This document shows positions 22,712-35,600 of a DNA stretch of 64,000 nt, one piece after another; the first letter of the stretch is position 1; every line of letters begins with the position of its first letter. Position numbers and translations under genes: made by a program. The stretch lies in contig JAQFVV010006238.1 of NCBI GenBank assembly GCA_028023455.1, positions 7,386,572-7,450,571 of the forward strand. Reading direction: 5' to 3'. Below the pieces are notes generated by a model. It searched no databases. It saw only the letters and a program-made list of their open reading frames with translations, and was not told the DNA's origin. The DNA is from Epiperipatus broadwayi (lineage: Eukaryota > Onychophora > Udeonychophora > Euonychophora > Peripatidae).

Positions 22712-25433
22712 TGAAACAGTAAGGTCTGCTTTGCAGATCTTCGTTTCACCTTTTCTCACCTATTTCCTACCCTCATACCTTAGTTTGAACCCCAATCTAT
22801 CGTAGTGTGTCTGCAATACGCTTATATACCGAAAATCCCGCCTAATTTTAAACCACGAGTACAATGCTCATATTATATATATAAGTCATTCCCAAATAAA
22901 TAAAAGATTATAGATTATGTATATGTTCACATAATTTTGATTTATTAAAAAGTAGGTTATATAAGTCATAATTGCACACACACTATGATATGCATTTTAA
23001 AACATATCAAAATTATAAATTGTTAAAGTTATTTTGTTTGAATCTATTTACAAATATATTACCGTCGTAATATATTTTGATTTAAAATAAAATTCATTTA
23101 GTAAATATTCGTTTAGTAAATAGATTCAAATATTGCAATTTAAAAAGTAAAATCATTTTCTTTAATTTAATAAAAGTTATTCCAAATATTTCTGTTAAAA
23201 TAAATGAGGGACAATAGTTTAATTATTTCATGTTGTAATTAGTTAATGTTATATAAGTTTATCTAAAAACAGCAGATGTCCACTTAAGGTTTTCTTTAAT
23301 TAATAAAAGTAATTTTTAATTAAATCTAGTTTGTAATTCGAATGTCGACAGGGAAAGTAACAAAAGAAATTAATTAATGTTGAATTCCTTTAGACATTCG
23401 GATGATTTAATTACAGCTGATAAGTCCGATATATTTTTGTAATGCTCCAGGGCAGTTCTATTGTTAAATTCTACTATAAAAAGGAGGTTTTTCTTTTGTT
23501 CTCCATTCTTCTAATGTTTCTAAGAGAAATCATTCTGAGTTCTATTCTAATAATTTGCTAACCTTGACATGACAGAGTAGAGGCGTCAAGATGGCTATGT
23601 CCCCTCGGAATAGCCAGCCGCTGCTCCAGACCATCGGAAGCTATCACATAAGGAACCCCGGAACTGCTGCTGCTGCAAAAATATGAACATTTCCAGATTT
23701 TGCTGTTAAATTATATAAAAACCTGCCGACCATCAATCTACCTAAAATGCTTCTCCAGAGGTAACCCTAAATTAACCCAAGAGCTCTTGTGATAACTAAC
23801 ATGCTATAGCTATTTAAAATTGTTTTTCTTATATTTCACATAACTTCATTATGTATTTCTTTAACATGTTTAAATATACTCAACATTTTGCTCTCTATCC
23901 TTGGGTTAATATTTTCTATTTATTAAGCTTTCTGTTATTTTATTATGATAATGTGTCAGAATCGTCTTTGACCGAGTGAATTATTCCTTTTGTTGAAAAT
24001 AAGACGCCGCTATAAAGGCATATTTTAAATTTCTAAATAATTTTCCAATTTTATTATCTTGCAAATCACTCGTTCGAGGGCGATTCTATTCTTTAATATA
24101 TAATATAATCACATAGTTTAAAATCTACATGTTATTGATTTTAATCTAATATGAGAGTATGTGCGAGGTCAATGATTAAATGTGTCCCCTAATGCATGAT
24201 TGCGTATATAAATCTATACTTACTTTTCAAACCCGCAAGCATGCATTTTCCTATTTTAATTACCGTGTTCTACTTTAATTACAAAGTTCATCATTGACGT
24301 CGAGAATGTGCGGACCCTTTTAAATGAATTTCTGGGAATTTGATTGGGCATTTCTCTTAATCCAAGTAAAACCCATTCAGTATGTTTTATATACACTAGT
24401 CTCGTATTGCTGGTAAGTGAATTGGTTGTTGAGACTGCTTTGTTTTACTTTTCCAAGGATTCTTTACATGGCCAAAGTCCGTTCTCTTTGCTATTTTCAG
24501 GCAGAGTGTGTCCACAAATGACACACCTGGGAATTAAACGCAATCGTCACCCAGTCGCTAAGTTTTGGCTGTTCATAAAATACTTTCCTACGGGTTAGCA
24601 GCGAGATGCCCTCCATAATCATTCCGGATATTCAATATTGTTTTATTTTATATTTATTTTACAAAGCATCCGTGACTTAAACGTGTCACACCCTCCAACT
24701 TTAATAAATTCATTATCAGCAATACTGACCTCCCAATGCAACTCTATTATTATTATTCTCAAATAAATGCTTTGATCACATTCCCACTTTGTTGCTTAGT
24801 AAGCTTTTGTCCGTGCTATTCTCGAAATCAATAAATATTTTAGAACACTTAATTTTCAAATATTTTCTTAGACTTGTATAATTGCTCAAAGCACCTCGCA
24901 CATGTTCCTATCTCATCAAGCACATTATCGTAATGCTATTAGCCCGAGGAATAGAATATATCACTTTGCTTTAAAACCTTTTGTCATTTATTGGAATATA
25001 ATGCCAACAATTATTTAATACACGTCCCTGTCTCATATAAGCAGACAGTGGCATTATATATATAATTTATATAAATAAATTTTGTGAAATTATTTAAAAC
25101 TAAATTTGATCTCTTATTTTATTTGATTCCTATCACTGTCTCGGTCTATATATATATTTTCTGCATTTCTTTTGTAAATCCATAGACGTTAATTAGCCAC
25201 CCAAGCTTCTTTTAGTATAGAGTCTTTTGTTTCTCCCTGACCACCAGGCACCGGTCAAAGGTTATACTAGTAGTGGCATCAGATGCGTTATCACGTAGAT
25301 GGCGCTGTGAAATTTGGACTTTAGATTCGAACTTAGTATATCTAAAAGGCAACCCCTCCTAGAATGTTCAGGTTTGTGTCTGGGGTTTGAATTCTGCAGT
25401 GTGTTAGCGAGACAGACGATTCTGACTGTTACA
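22712..25433 (+). repeat. Element A 3' LTR
   Basis: 2722 bp, nearly identical to 17130-19862; ends CTGACTGTTACA and is followed by ATAT. One-base loss near 23678 breaks the small ORF described in the 5' LTR. A 6-bp loss and neighbouring substitutions near 24480-24500 change the frame of the other LTR ORF. Confidence 0.9.
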
Positions 25434-25627
25434 ATATTCTGAGCAGTAGAAATTTTTTAACACTTATTATTTAAACTCTATTTTTGATTTTTGCTGTGTA
25501 AAAGTACAAATAAAAATTTCCTTAACTATTTTTTTTCAATATCTAACTGCCCCATCACGATTATTAGAAAACTTAAAATATAACTACATTTTCTACTCTC
25601 AAATTCTAGATGTATTATCATGTTAGT

Positions 25628-25763
25628 AGAAAGTTTAACAATTTTTTTTCTCATGTGTCATAGCATCAGTTGAGAAGCGAACCCGCTAACCTGGGACAAC
25701 TGTTTGTAAAGCAGCTGTCACTGACCTCTTGACCACCAATGCTTGACAGAAAGTTTAATAATT
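25628..25763 (-). mobile_element. tRNA-derived SINE, copy 3, with 16-bp TSD
   Basis: The SINE body (25644-25747) is flanked by AGAAAGTTTAACAATT (25628-25643) and AGAAAGTTTAATAATT (25748-25763), a 16-bp duplication with one mismatch. On the minus strand it has the tRNA-like head (GTCAAGCATTGGTGGTCAAG) and an A-tail. The B-box is more decayed than in other copies. Confidence 0.85.
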
Positions 25764-26214
25764 AAAATACATTTATGTAATATTTACATAAAATAATTAT
25801 GAACAGAAGTAGTGCAAAAAATATAACTTATATTAAATATAATAAACACATCTTTTAAAATAAATCATTTTATATTTCTCATGTGATAATTTTTAAAATG
25901 GCTGTAAAATTTTAATAACATTATTATAATATATGCAAATGAAAATTTGAATATGTGGTCCAATTAAAATTTAAATAATTTAAAATATATTTATTCAATA
26001 AAATTTTACTTGCATTACCAAAAACTAATATCTCATTATTTCTCTAGTATGTATTTCAACATGCATTGAACATCACTTTAGTTTGTCATGTGCCTCAGAA
26101 TATATGCATCTGAACAAGAAATAATTGATGCTTGCAGTGAGTTATATAACATTAAAAAACTCCCAATGAGACTGATTATTTCACCTGTCTCTTATCATTT
26201 GTTCTGATATATGC
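25764..26214. other. AT-rich sequence, nothing recognised
   Basis: No coding, RNA or repeat feature found. Confidence 0.45.
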
Positions 26215-26735
26215 TTGCGTAAGCTTGAGGTTTAGACCTATAGAGATCCCTACCTTCTCATTTTCAACCGCACATGCTTTAGGCTTATTGCCTTAGTAAA
26301 TATTAATTTATTTACATAATTTTAAATGAGTTAGTGAATTTGATTTATTGATTACATATATTTATAAAATTAATGATAAGAATTATCTGTTAAATCTTCA
26401 GAGAATCAAAGTCAAGTTTTAATTTAAACAACAAATAATCTGAGTTATTTATTATTTACAGATGTTAAAACAGTTTTCATTCATATTTAGAGGTTGTTTA
26501 AACTAAAGCTCAACTTTGATTCTCTGAATATTTATTTTATAGATATATATCAACAAATCAAATTCACACCCTCATTTAAAATTACTTAAATAAACTACAC
26601 ATATATGAACATATGCTAAGAGACAGTTAGTATTATGTCTTTTAATATTTACTAAGGCAATAAACCTAAAGCATGTGTGGTTGAAAATGTGAAAGTAAGG
26701 ACCTCTACAGGTCTTAACCACAAACTTATGCATTG
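26215..26735. repeat. Foldback (inverted repeat), about 0.5 kb
   Basis: The left arm CATGCTTTAGGCTTATTGCC (26270-26289) and flanks match the complement of the right arm around 26654-26673, and similarity continues over roughly 200 bp per arm to matching GAATCAAAG / CTTTGATTC segments near the centre. The arms have diverged by many substitutions. No coding content. Confidence 0.7.
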
Positions 26736-27234
26736 GAAGAAAAGAGGGGAACCCTTCTTTACTTCAACCTACTTTCTATATAAATAGGTGAAGCTGAAGC
26801 GGTTAGATCTGAGAGTGTGAACCTATTCAATACTTCACTGATTAAGTCCACATTTCCTATTATACATTAGTACTCACAAAATCTTTCAATTTGAAGAATT
26901 TGTTTATGTTATATAACTTATTGGAAGTTCAATTATTTCCTGGTCAGTAAAATGAAAATGGTAAAAGTTTATCAAATCCATTTTTTTCTTGTTATACCTG
27001 TAGTATTTAAAATTTTACTTTTTCATGTGTTAAATATATTTAAACTGACATTCTAAAAGTTTATCAATTTCATAGTAAAAATTTATCAATTCAGTAGTAT
27101 TTCTTTTGCTGTGGGATGCCATTTTCAATTTTAGTTTAACATGTGTTAAATTTAATATATATTTAAATTGTTCAGTTCTAAAAAATGTACAAAATTTATT
27201 ATTTTGAAATATGATTTTTTTCTACAATACAGGC
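26736..27234. other. AT-rich sequence, nothing recognised
   Basis: No features. TTTATCAATT-type short repeats are present near 27060-27090. Confidence 0.4.
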
Positions 27235-27660
27235 TTTTTCATACCTGCACTTATATATGTAATGTATAGGGTTTGAACTCAGACTTTTACATGACCCTCA
27301 ACCATCCATGCTATCTCATACTGCTGATACACTTGATCACACACATGTTGAAAAGATAAATAATCACCAATATACATATTTCGTGCCAAACCAGTACTCA
27401 TCAGTTAGTCCAGATTATCATCTCCACACATATATACAATAAAAGCTCAGCCTATATTAAGATAGTCAATCTTCCTATTTAATGAACAGTCTTCAATTCA
27501 CTCCACCCCACAACTCTTCAGCCATCCATTTCATTGAAAATCTGATGATGGAATGCTCAAAGCTCACCTTAGTGTCAACCTTCACATCATACCAATGTTG
27601 ACCACAAGTTACTCTGACCCCTCATGTATGGATATAATCCATTTATTATTATAACTGATC
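27235..27660 (-). repeat. Dispersed repeat with tRNA-like boxes
   Basis: The longest copy in the window of the family also seen at 9578 (opposite strand), 13786 and 15858-16810. On the minus strand GAGTTCAAACCC is preceded by ATAGCATGGATGG, spaced as B and A boxes, so this may be a tRNA-derived SINE with a body of about 350 bp. The evidence is modest. Confidence 0.55.
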
Positions 27661-27815
27661 TAAATTATTATTATTCAAAATAAAAATTAAATATATGGTT
27701 ACAAATCACAACTTAACTAATTTAAAATATATTTACAAAATCAAATTTTATTTTACTTTATTAAAAATTATATTTTTCATTTAAAATATTTTTCAACTTT
27801 GTAATTTTTTAATCA

Positions 27816-27871
<56 letters not shown>

Positions 27872-27904
27872 CCCCCCCCCCCCCCCCCCCCCTTTCCCCC
27901 CTTT

Positions 27905-27946
<42 letters not shown>

Positions 27947-28060
27947 TTTTCCCCCCCCCCCCCCCCTCCCATTTTATTTTTTCCCCCTTTTTTTTTTTTT
28001 TTTCATTTTTCCCCCATTCAACAAAAATTTTCTGTTCTTTGTAATTTTTTAATCAGTGCT
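27816..28060. repeat. Poly-C/poly-T low-complexity block flanked by a direct repeat
   Basis: About 150 bp of nearly pure C (27819-27969) runs into T-rich sequence. The block is flanked by the same sequence, CTTTGTAATTTTTTAATCAG, at 27798 and again near 28037. A poly-C tract this long is exceptional in such AT-rich DNA, and the flanking duplication suggests a consensus or gap-filling artefact in the assembly. Open frames across it (poly-proline) are not genes. Confidence 0.8.
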
Positions 28061-28429
28061 GCCCTCTTTTTGTTTTTTTAAGATGTCATTTGAAAACAAT
28101 TGCAATATAGATTTTTCCACACATTTTTTTAAAACACTTAAAACAAAAAAATTATTTGGTAATAAATTCTATATAAAAAGAAATCATGCAAGATTGGTGC
28201 AATATGTGTTGATTTACAAAGTCACAAACAAACGTACATTTATATAATAATATAAATATAACATTAAATACCATCATTTTTTAAAAGTAAATGTTATAGT
28301 AAATGTACCCACTTCCACCTCAATACTTAAGGCAGAGAATGAGAATATTAATGTGTAATTATTTTATCATGCTATTACCCATATGCTTACACAGTCTGTT
28401 AATAACAAAAGCAAACTCTCTATACAGTA

Positions 28430-29600
28430 GTCTAGATGCTAAACTGATTTAAGATCTATATGACTCCAAAAAATGAGCTTGGATTAAAAACATTATTGTT
28501 TTCATTTTAGGCTCCTAGCTTTATAATTATCTAAATAGATAAAAGGTGACTGTTGGAGGGTTGCATTAGGTTCTAAGATGTAGGTGCTGTGCTCTCAAAT
28601 ACAAGGCTCCTCACTGATGAAAGCTATGAGCTAGAAACTAGTATGGTAATATTAAATGAGTAGGCACTAGATAAAGATTTTATAAACATACCTTTTTGCA
28701 TCCATTGATTACTATAGTTTGTTCTAATGTCATTACCGTATGGAGATGTTGCTACAGATCTTAATAACCTGTTGAAGCATATTAAATGGTGATCACATGA
28801 TGTTTTAATGATTTTACACCTATTGTGCCTATGAACTGAGTTCAGATCTATATGACTATAGAATGAGCTTGAATTGAAAACAGTATATTTATCTTGGACT
28901 CCTAGCTTTATAGTTAACTAAATATGTAAAAAGTGGCTACTGGAGGGTTGCATTAGATGCTAAATATAGGTGCAGTGCCCTCAAATCCAAAGTTTTTAAC
29001 TGATATCCACAAGCTAAAAACTAGTCTGGGAATATTGGATGAGTAAGCATTAAATAGGAATTTTATGCAAAAATCTTTTTGCATTCATTGATTACTAAGG
29101 ATTGCACTTGGTGGCATTACTTTATAGAGAATTTGTTCTTGCTAATAATAGCTTGTGTTTATGCATATGAAATTGTGATCATGCTGTTTTGATAGTTTAA
29201 CACCCATCCTGGCCATGGAATAATGGGAACTGTGGTTTTTGAATAACCAAAGACACCAAAATGTATAGTTGCTGAACTGAGTTCTGATCTATATGACTAT
29301 AAAGTGAATGAGCTTATCTTAAAAACAATATCATGTTTGTATCTTTGGCTTCTAGCTTTATAGTCAACTAAATAGTTAAAAGATGGATGTTGGAGGGTTG
29401 CCATTAAATACTAAGATCTAGGTGAAGTGCTTTCAAATTCAAAGCTCTTCACTGATGAAAGCCATAATCTAGATACTAGTCTGGTGATATTGGGTGAGTA
29501 GACACTAAATAGGAATTTTATGCACAAACCTTTTTGCATCCATTGATTATTAAGGCTTATACTTGGTGTCACTAGTGTATGCAGAATTTGCTATTCTAAT
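28430..29600 (+). repeat. Satellite-like tandem repeat, about 3 units of 0.38-0.46 kb
   Basis: Anchor TCCATTGATTACT and variants occur near 28702, 29085 and 29540. Other blocks (GATCTATATGACT, GGAGGGTTGCATTAG, CTCACTGATGAAAGC, GAGTAGGCACTA) repeat in order within each unit. The same unit occurs at 59897-60645. Non-coding. Confidence 0.8.
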
Positions 29601-30451
29601 TATTTTATTTCATTGGTTAAACAGATTTATTTTTATTTATCAAAGTAAAGAAATTACTTTTTGTGGAAAGTCTGGTTCTCCCTCCAAAGTTCTTGAAGTG
29701 CTATTTTTTAATCAATGCATGTGATTATAAAGAAAAATGGTTTAACTACATACCATAAAAATTTGATGATGTGTTATGATATGAAATGTGACAGTATATT
29801 TTATATCTTAATCCACAATAAAACACTATGCTAGTATTTCATTTTGCTTTAAATTGAGTAAAACTGCCACAAAACATTTGAAATGATTAAATTACATATG
29901 GAAGTGAAGCCACAAGTTTCAAAACATTTTCAAATCCTTTGTAAAAAAGGGCATAGACGATGATATGTAAAAGCATGAAACATACTGTCACATTTAATAT
30001 GATTTGTCATTCAGATATGCTAGTATCTTAAAATTTTAATGCTGAATAGTTAGTTATATCATGTTTCTACATAAACCATATTTTAATGCAGTAATGGTAT
30101 TGGAGCCATAATGAGACCAGACATCTTTTTACAGGGATAGATATAGCAGAAAAAGAAAAACAAACCTTTAGCACATTACCAACACCAAAAGTTTTATCAA
30201 CAAAAGTGCGCATAGCATCAGTAAATTATTCAGTGGAACATTTAAACTGAACATTAATTAGAGAATTTCGGTAAATTATAATATTCTAATTAGTACTGAT
30301 AACAATAGAATAGTAATAACGATGTATACTGAAATACATTCAATTTGAATGGCTATAATAAGTAATACCAACAATAAAAAAAAATTAATTTTAATAAAGC
30401 AAACTGTAACGAGCACATCATTTACTTCATATAAAGAAAAGTAAGTGATTT

Positions 30452-30462
<11 letters not shown>
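29601..30462. other. AT-rich sequence, nothing recognised
   Basis: No recognisable gene, RNA or repeat. Confidence 0.4.
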
Positions 30463-30533
<71 letters not shown>

Positions 30534-30545
30534 TTTACTAAATAT
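30450..30545. repeat. (TA)n tracts with perfect palindromic core
   Basis: AAAGTGTGTGTATA, then (TA)n, then TATACACACACTTT forms a perfect palindrome (about 30487-30537) next to another (TA)n run. It could extrude as a cruciform. Reading frames across it are not genes. Confidence 0.85.
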
Positions 30546-32635
30546 TTTATCTACTACAATCTTTTCAACTTTAAAATAAGTAATCTTACTGTTTAAAATG
30601 TGTTTTACAAGAAAAGAAGACACTACAAAATATTAAAAGTTGTAAGATTTTATTATTATTATTAATAATATGTTGAACAAAAAAAAATATTTGCTATAGG
30701 ATTATGAGATGTAACACTACTGTCACTAAAGTTTTATTAAAAATGATATAACATTGTTTCAACTAATACATTACAATTACATATATATTATATTAAACAT
30801 AGAAGTCTGCATCTCAAGCTATTTTTTTCTAAGTGTTAAAAAACTATTAAAATTGACCACAAGCACTCACTTATTATTAATATTTTCCAAATAACCACAT
30901 TTAGGATTGATGATGCTGATTAAGAAAATGTGCATTCCCTCTATAAATCCTCTCATAATTCACTATAAATGCATGCTATATTTCCTGATCAAGATTATTT
31001 TCTGACAACCAATTTGATGATAGTTGGCCACAAGATCATTGAACATTGATAGCTAATTCAGAAACTTGTATTAAAGACCATGACCTCAGAGCACCATCCA
31101 CCATCACAGAAGAGTCTACCAATGTGCATAGACAATAGTCAGGTCTTCAATTTGAACATCTCTGTTAACATTCTTGCAATAGCATAGACTAGACAATAGA
31201 CTCATCTGAAATCTAGTTAATGCTGACAATACATTTGAATCACAAACCAATATGTGAATGAGATTGAGAACCAAAATAGCCCATAGCTAAAAATTTTATT
31301 ATCTTAACAACAAAATTTATTTATTAGCTAATAATGTTAAGAATTAAATTTGACATTAAAGCTATTTTTGATTTTGTCAAAAAGGAATATTTGTTCAGTG
31401 CATTATGTAAACTTTTGTCCGACATATATTTAATTATTGTCATCAAAAACTATCCTATCACTACCCACACTGTTGTTATTTGTAATACATTTAGACAACA
31501 TGATCAAAGAAATAAAAAAAATTGTCAAAGGTCTCTTTAGTTCTCATCTAGAAGTTAATTTAAAAACAATATATTTTGTTGATGATGTCCAAATAAACTT
31601 TAGAGGCCTTTAAACTATTCTCCTTGTTCGTCCTGAATATTATAAACCAATTCCAAATGTTGACTGGATTTAGAATATAAATTTGAAATTGGAACATGTC
31701 ATTAGGATGTAAATTACCATCATTTTTTCTGGGCATTCTGATCAATTTGTCTAAAATACAATTAAATTATCATTTGAATCACCTCATTATTATCTAATTT
31801 AATGTAAAATTGAAAGCTTTCTGTCCAAACATGCTTTATCTTTATTTTTCCCAATCCATCCCATAATTAAACAATATTTTATACAAAAAAACATATACTG
31901 CTAATTTGCAAGGGTAGAATTTGGATTCACAAGAAACAAGTTCCAGCTTTTATGTGGTTTATAACCCTTATATGTGTGTATTACACAGGATCGATACTGA
32001 AGGCAGCTTATGCAAGGCAACAGTTACTGGGTTATACTTTTCCTGGAGATGATAATAAGCCAGTCTATAGTTTTATAAGAAACCAGCTTACAAAGAGATT
32101 CATGATATATACACATTTTATCAATATACAAAGAAGCATAGACAAAAGTACTGCATTATTTATATAAAGTATTTACAAATATCATCTGGTTTTAAAAGCA
32201 AATAATTTTTGATTAAATTATTCAACTAAAACTAGAGTAATGAAAGAAAATAACAAGTGACCATTTTCAATGTACTTATTAATGGTGAAACTTTTTAGTA
32301 GAAGTGATGATTGTTAACATTTTTATTTTAAAGTACAAGTAAATATTTTTTTTAATTATAAGCATAAAAACAAAGGATTGTATTTTAAAATTTTAAAAAA
32401 AAGTAAGCTCCAAAAATCTTTCTAGATTAGGAAACAAAATAACTTGCTAGAATATTTTTAATGCCATATACAATTAATTAGGAGTAACCTAAAAAAAAAA
32501 AAGAAAACTTTGATGAAGGACTGATGAAAATAATATATTGAAGCAGTCAATCTTAGCTTAAGATTGAGCCTCATGTTTCCACCTACTAACTTGTATTTAA
32601 ACCCTATATCTTATCTAGCTCCTTTTGTCATATAT
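30546..32635. other. AT-rich sequence, nothing recognised
   Basis: Two kilobases without recognisable genes. The short frames at 31334-31540 and 31952-32167 have no family motifs. The last four bases before element B (32636-32639, ATAT) are its target duplication. Confidence 0.4.
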
Positions 32636-32639
32636 ATAT

Positions 32640-35600
32640 TGTAACCTAGTGTTATTGACACTTGGTTTACTTGGCATTATTTCTGCAGGAAATTAATGCT
32701 ATTCTTTAAAGAAATAAAAAGATAAAATAACAATAGTAATAATTGATTAATAAAGTATGCTATTCACTCACTTTGGCATGTTTTGGGTGAATAACTAATA
32801 GATTTAGTAATGCAATATCATTTTTAAAAAGAACATGAATAATTTAATTAAGATATTAATAATTAAAGCAAATTAATATAGTATAAAAACAAATATCATA
32901 AACAGTAATTGATTTTGGATGGGTAGAGGGGAAGAAGAGATGAATGTCTTATCATAGAGAACAATAACTTCTGGTAATTCCATTTGTAGAAAATGAGTTA
33001 TAAATTACTGATAATTATCATTAATTAAATGTATTTATTTTTTTTTTTTTATTGTCAAATCACTTTGTAATCTATTTAAATAATACTAAAACTATATGAT
33101 TGTAATAGGTTTTTCCTTTCTTTTGTTTATGTTATAATCAAATGATTATTTTTCTGGAAGAGGTCGCTAAAGTCAAGATCATTTTTTTTGAAAAAAAAAA
33201 ATATAGTCTGCTTTTAGTTTTCAAGGAAGGAACAGTGCTGAAATTTGGTAACTCAATTTTTTCATTTTATTTTGCAGAAATAAATGTAATCAAAGTAAAA
33301 TTTTAATAATATAATGCATTGGCTAAATTTTTTTGATAAGACATCCTGATTTCCTGTGCCATCTACCTATTTAAAAACCTTTTATACTTAAAATTTTATT
33401 GTCTCGCGCTAAAGTTCAAAAATGACAGATGTAACTAAAGGATTCACGAAAAATTATATTATATTTAAATTAAGGAAAGGAAGCGATTTCCAAGAAAAAA
33501 TTAATTATTTATTAACTTTATGTCATTTATTGATATTTTCTTGGTATAGAAAAAGAAAAAAAATAATAATTGAAAGAAATATTTGAAACCAAGGAAAATC
33601 AACTAGAAACATTTTTGCGCTCTTTCTAAATATTGTCTGCCTTTACAAGTAATGTAGTTACATACGTTAAAATATGTTTTATTCACCAAGAATTGTCTGG
33701 AAATAATAATAATGATAAATAAGATTAAATTATGCACATGTATATTTTTTTTGGAAAAAAATATAAACTTTCTCAGAGTAAATATAGGAAGAGTTATATA
33801 GGGGCATTCTTACGGAGAAGTTACCATTAAAAAATTTATAATTCCTAAAGTATGAACAAAACCAAATATCTTAGTGACTTAATGATAAAAATAAATGATA
33901 TATTATATTACACATCAGTTGGATTTATTAAAACTTCCTATACATGTAAATCAGCTGCAGTTATTATCAGAATAATCGCTCGGAAAAATTGCACATTTTC
34001 GTCCATAAGTAAGCTAGCTAATATGAACAGTACGTATCGTCAATAAAAAAAAAAATATTGTGTATGTTTATCGTCTATAGTCAAATATTCGCCTATGTTA
34101 GAAGTCTATTTTTTTTTCTTGGATCCCAAAATTGTAGTAGTTTAATTCAAGTAAGAATTAATCTTCAATTCTGCTATATTTTTCTTTACCTAATTTATTA
34201 AACGCACAAAATAAGAGAAAACTTTTATTCAAAGGAAATAATACCATGCGTTTATTGTTTTTAAACTTGCTTCGTGAAATATGACTGGATAAAGCTCTTC
34301 AATTGCTCAACAGAAAAACATTTTCTAATGAGAGAGTATGCACTTGTTAATTAATGATTGTTTAAAACTAAGTTATAAATGATATGTATATTTTTTTTTT
34401 GATATCACATAGATTAAAGTCTGTATGGTCAAGTGATATTTAATAGCCTTGTAATGACAAAGGTATGTTTTAATATAATTATTATAGGTTAAGTTGATAT
34501 TTAACACGAAAAAAAAATCTATAAAATATGTTTTAATTATTACCTACAATTGTAGGTAGAAAATTTGTATGTTAGATACGTAAAAGAAAAATATTTAGAT
34601 ATTTAAGGGGTAAAATAAATATTGAAAATTATCAGAAGTAACTAAAAAAAACAAATGCTATAACAAAATATTTCTTGTTAAAGTTTTGAAACGAATTTAT
34701 ACTGTATTAATTGAGGAATTTATTCCTAATTATTCTTAAATAACACATCCACTTTATTTAGTTTAAGATAGTATGCTACCAACTATTTTTGAATGTTCCT
34801 TTATTAAAATTAAAATTATTATACTTTTATTCTATGATGTCCATTGATTTCAGATGTTGATCAAAGTATACACGGTAACATAAGTTTATTATAATCAGTG
34901 TATTTACTTATCCTGCCCAGATATAGCATTGGTATATGCTTAATATTCGCATAGGTAATAGTTATAATGTATTTATTTTGTGGGATGAAAAATGATCTCC
35001 CCAAAAGCTTTGTTTTCCATGAGAGGAAGATTTTAAATATAATGTTCGGGTATGTTTATAGCCCAAGTGATCGATTCTCATAGATAGGACGATCAAGAAT
35101 TTATCTAGCATTTAGTATGCTTCATTCGTTTAAATCCCAGGAGAGGATTGTATTTGGTGTGTGTTCGTTGTATGCCCAAGTAAGAGGCAAGAAACCACCA
35201 AAATATTTTAATGTAGTAGATTACTCTACAGACCTTCGTGGTTATTCCATATTCCTCATGTGAAAATAAAGATAGCTCCACCATGGAAGGTGTTGATTAT
35301 TGTGCTTAATTTTGAAAGTTCGGGCAAGATAAAGGTTATATTGGAGGTGTTAGTTCCTCAAGATCCACTTTAGTATAAATAGTGCATTAGTAACTAAGAT
35401 CAATATCTGTATTGTGCTGCTAAATATTGCTAGTATTTGACAAGTAAATCAATGGAGAAAGTAATTAAAATTGCGTAATTTAAAACGCTTATTTACTGAA
35501 GGAATATTCAAATACAATATTTAATTCTGGTTAGTAATTAAATAATACTCATATTTAAAATTATACGTATGAATAAAATTTGTATCATAACTTAAGTTAG

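Larger units (their letters stand above)
17130..25433 (+). mobile_element. Element A: gag-only LTR retrotransposon with 2.7-kb LTRs
   Basis: An 8.3-kb element bounded by two nearly identical LTRs (17130-19862 and 22712-25433) and flanked by the 4-bp direct repeat ATAT (17126-17129 and 25434-25437). The termini are TGAAACAGT and ACTGTTACA, a 9-bp inverted repeat with one mismatch. The 2.85-kb interior has a 1.4-kb leader, one intact gag-like ORF (21251-22375) and a short AT-rich 3' part. No protease, reverse transcriptase, RNase H or integrase is detectable, so the element is non-autonomous (LARD-like). Gag homology to element B and the ATAT duplication place it in a Ty3-type lineage, by inference. 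Confidence 0.9.

Noticed and set aside
27816-28052. Poly-proline open frame
   Set aside because: It is the translation of a poly-C block that is probably artefactual.
33852-34046. Small ORF found twice, here and at 41318-41512
   Set aside because: It lies in the element B LTR and is repeated only because the LTR is; the differences between copies are not biased toward silent changes.
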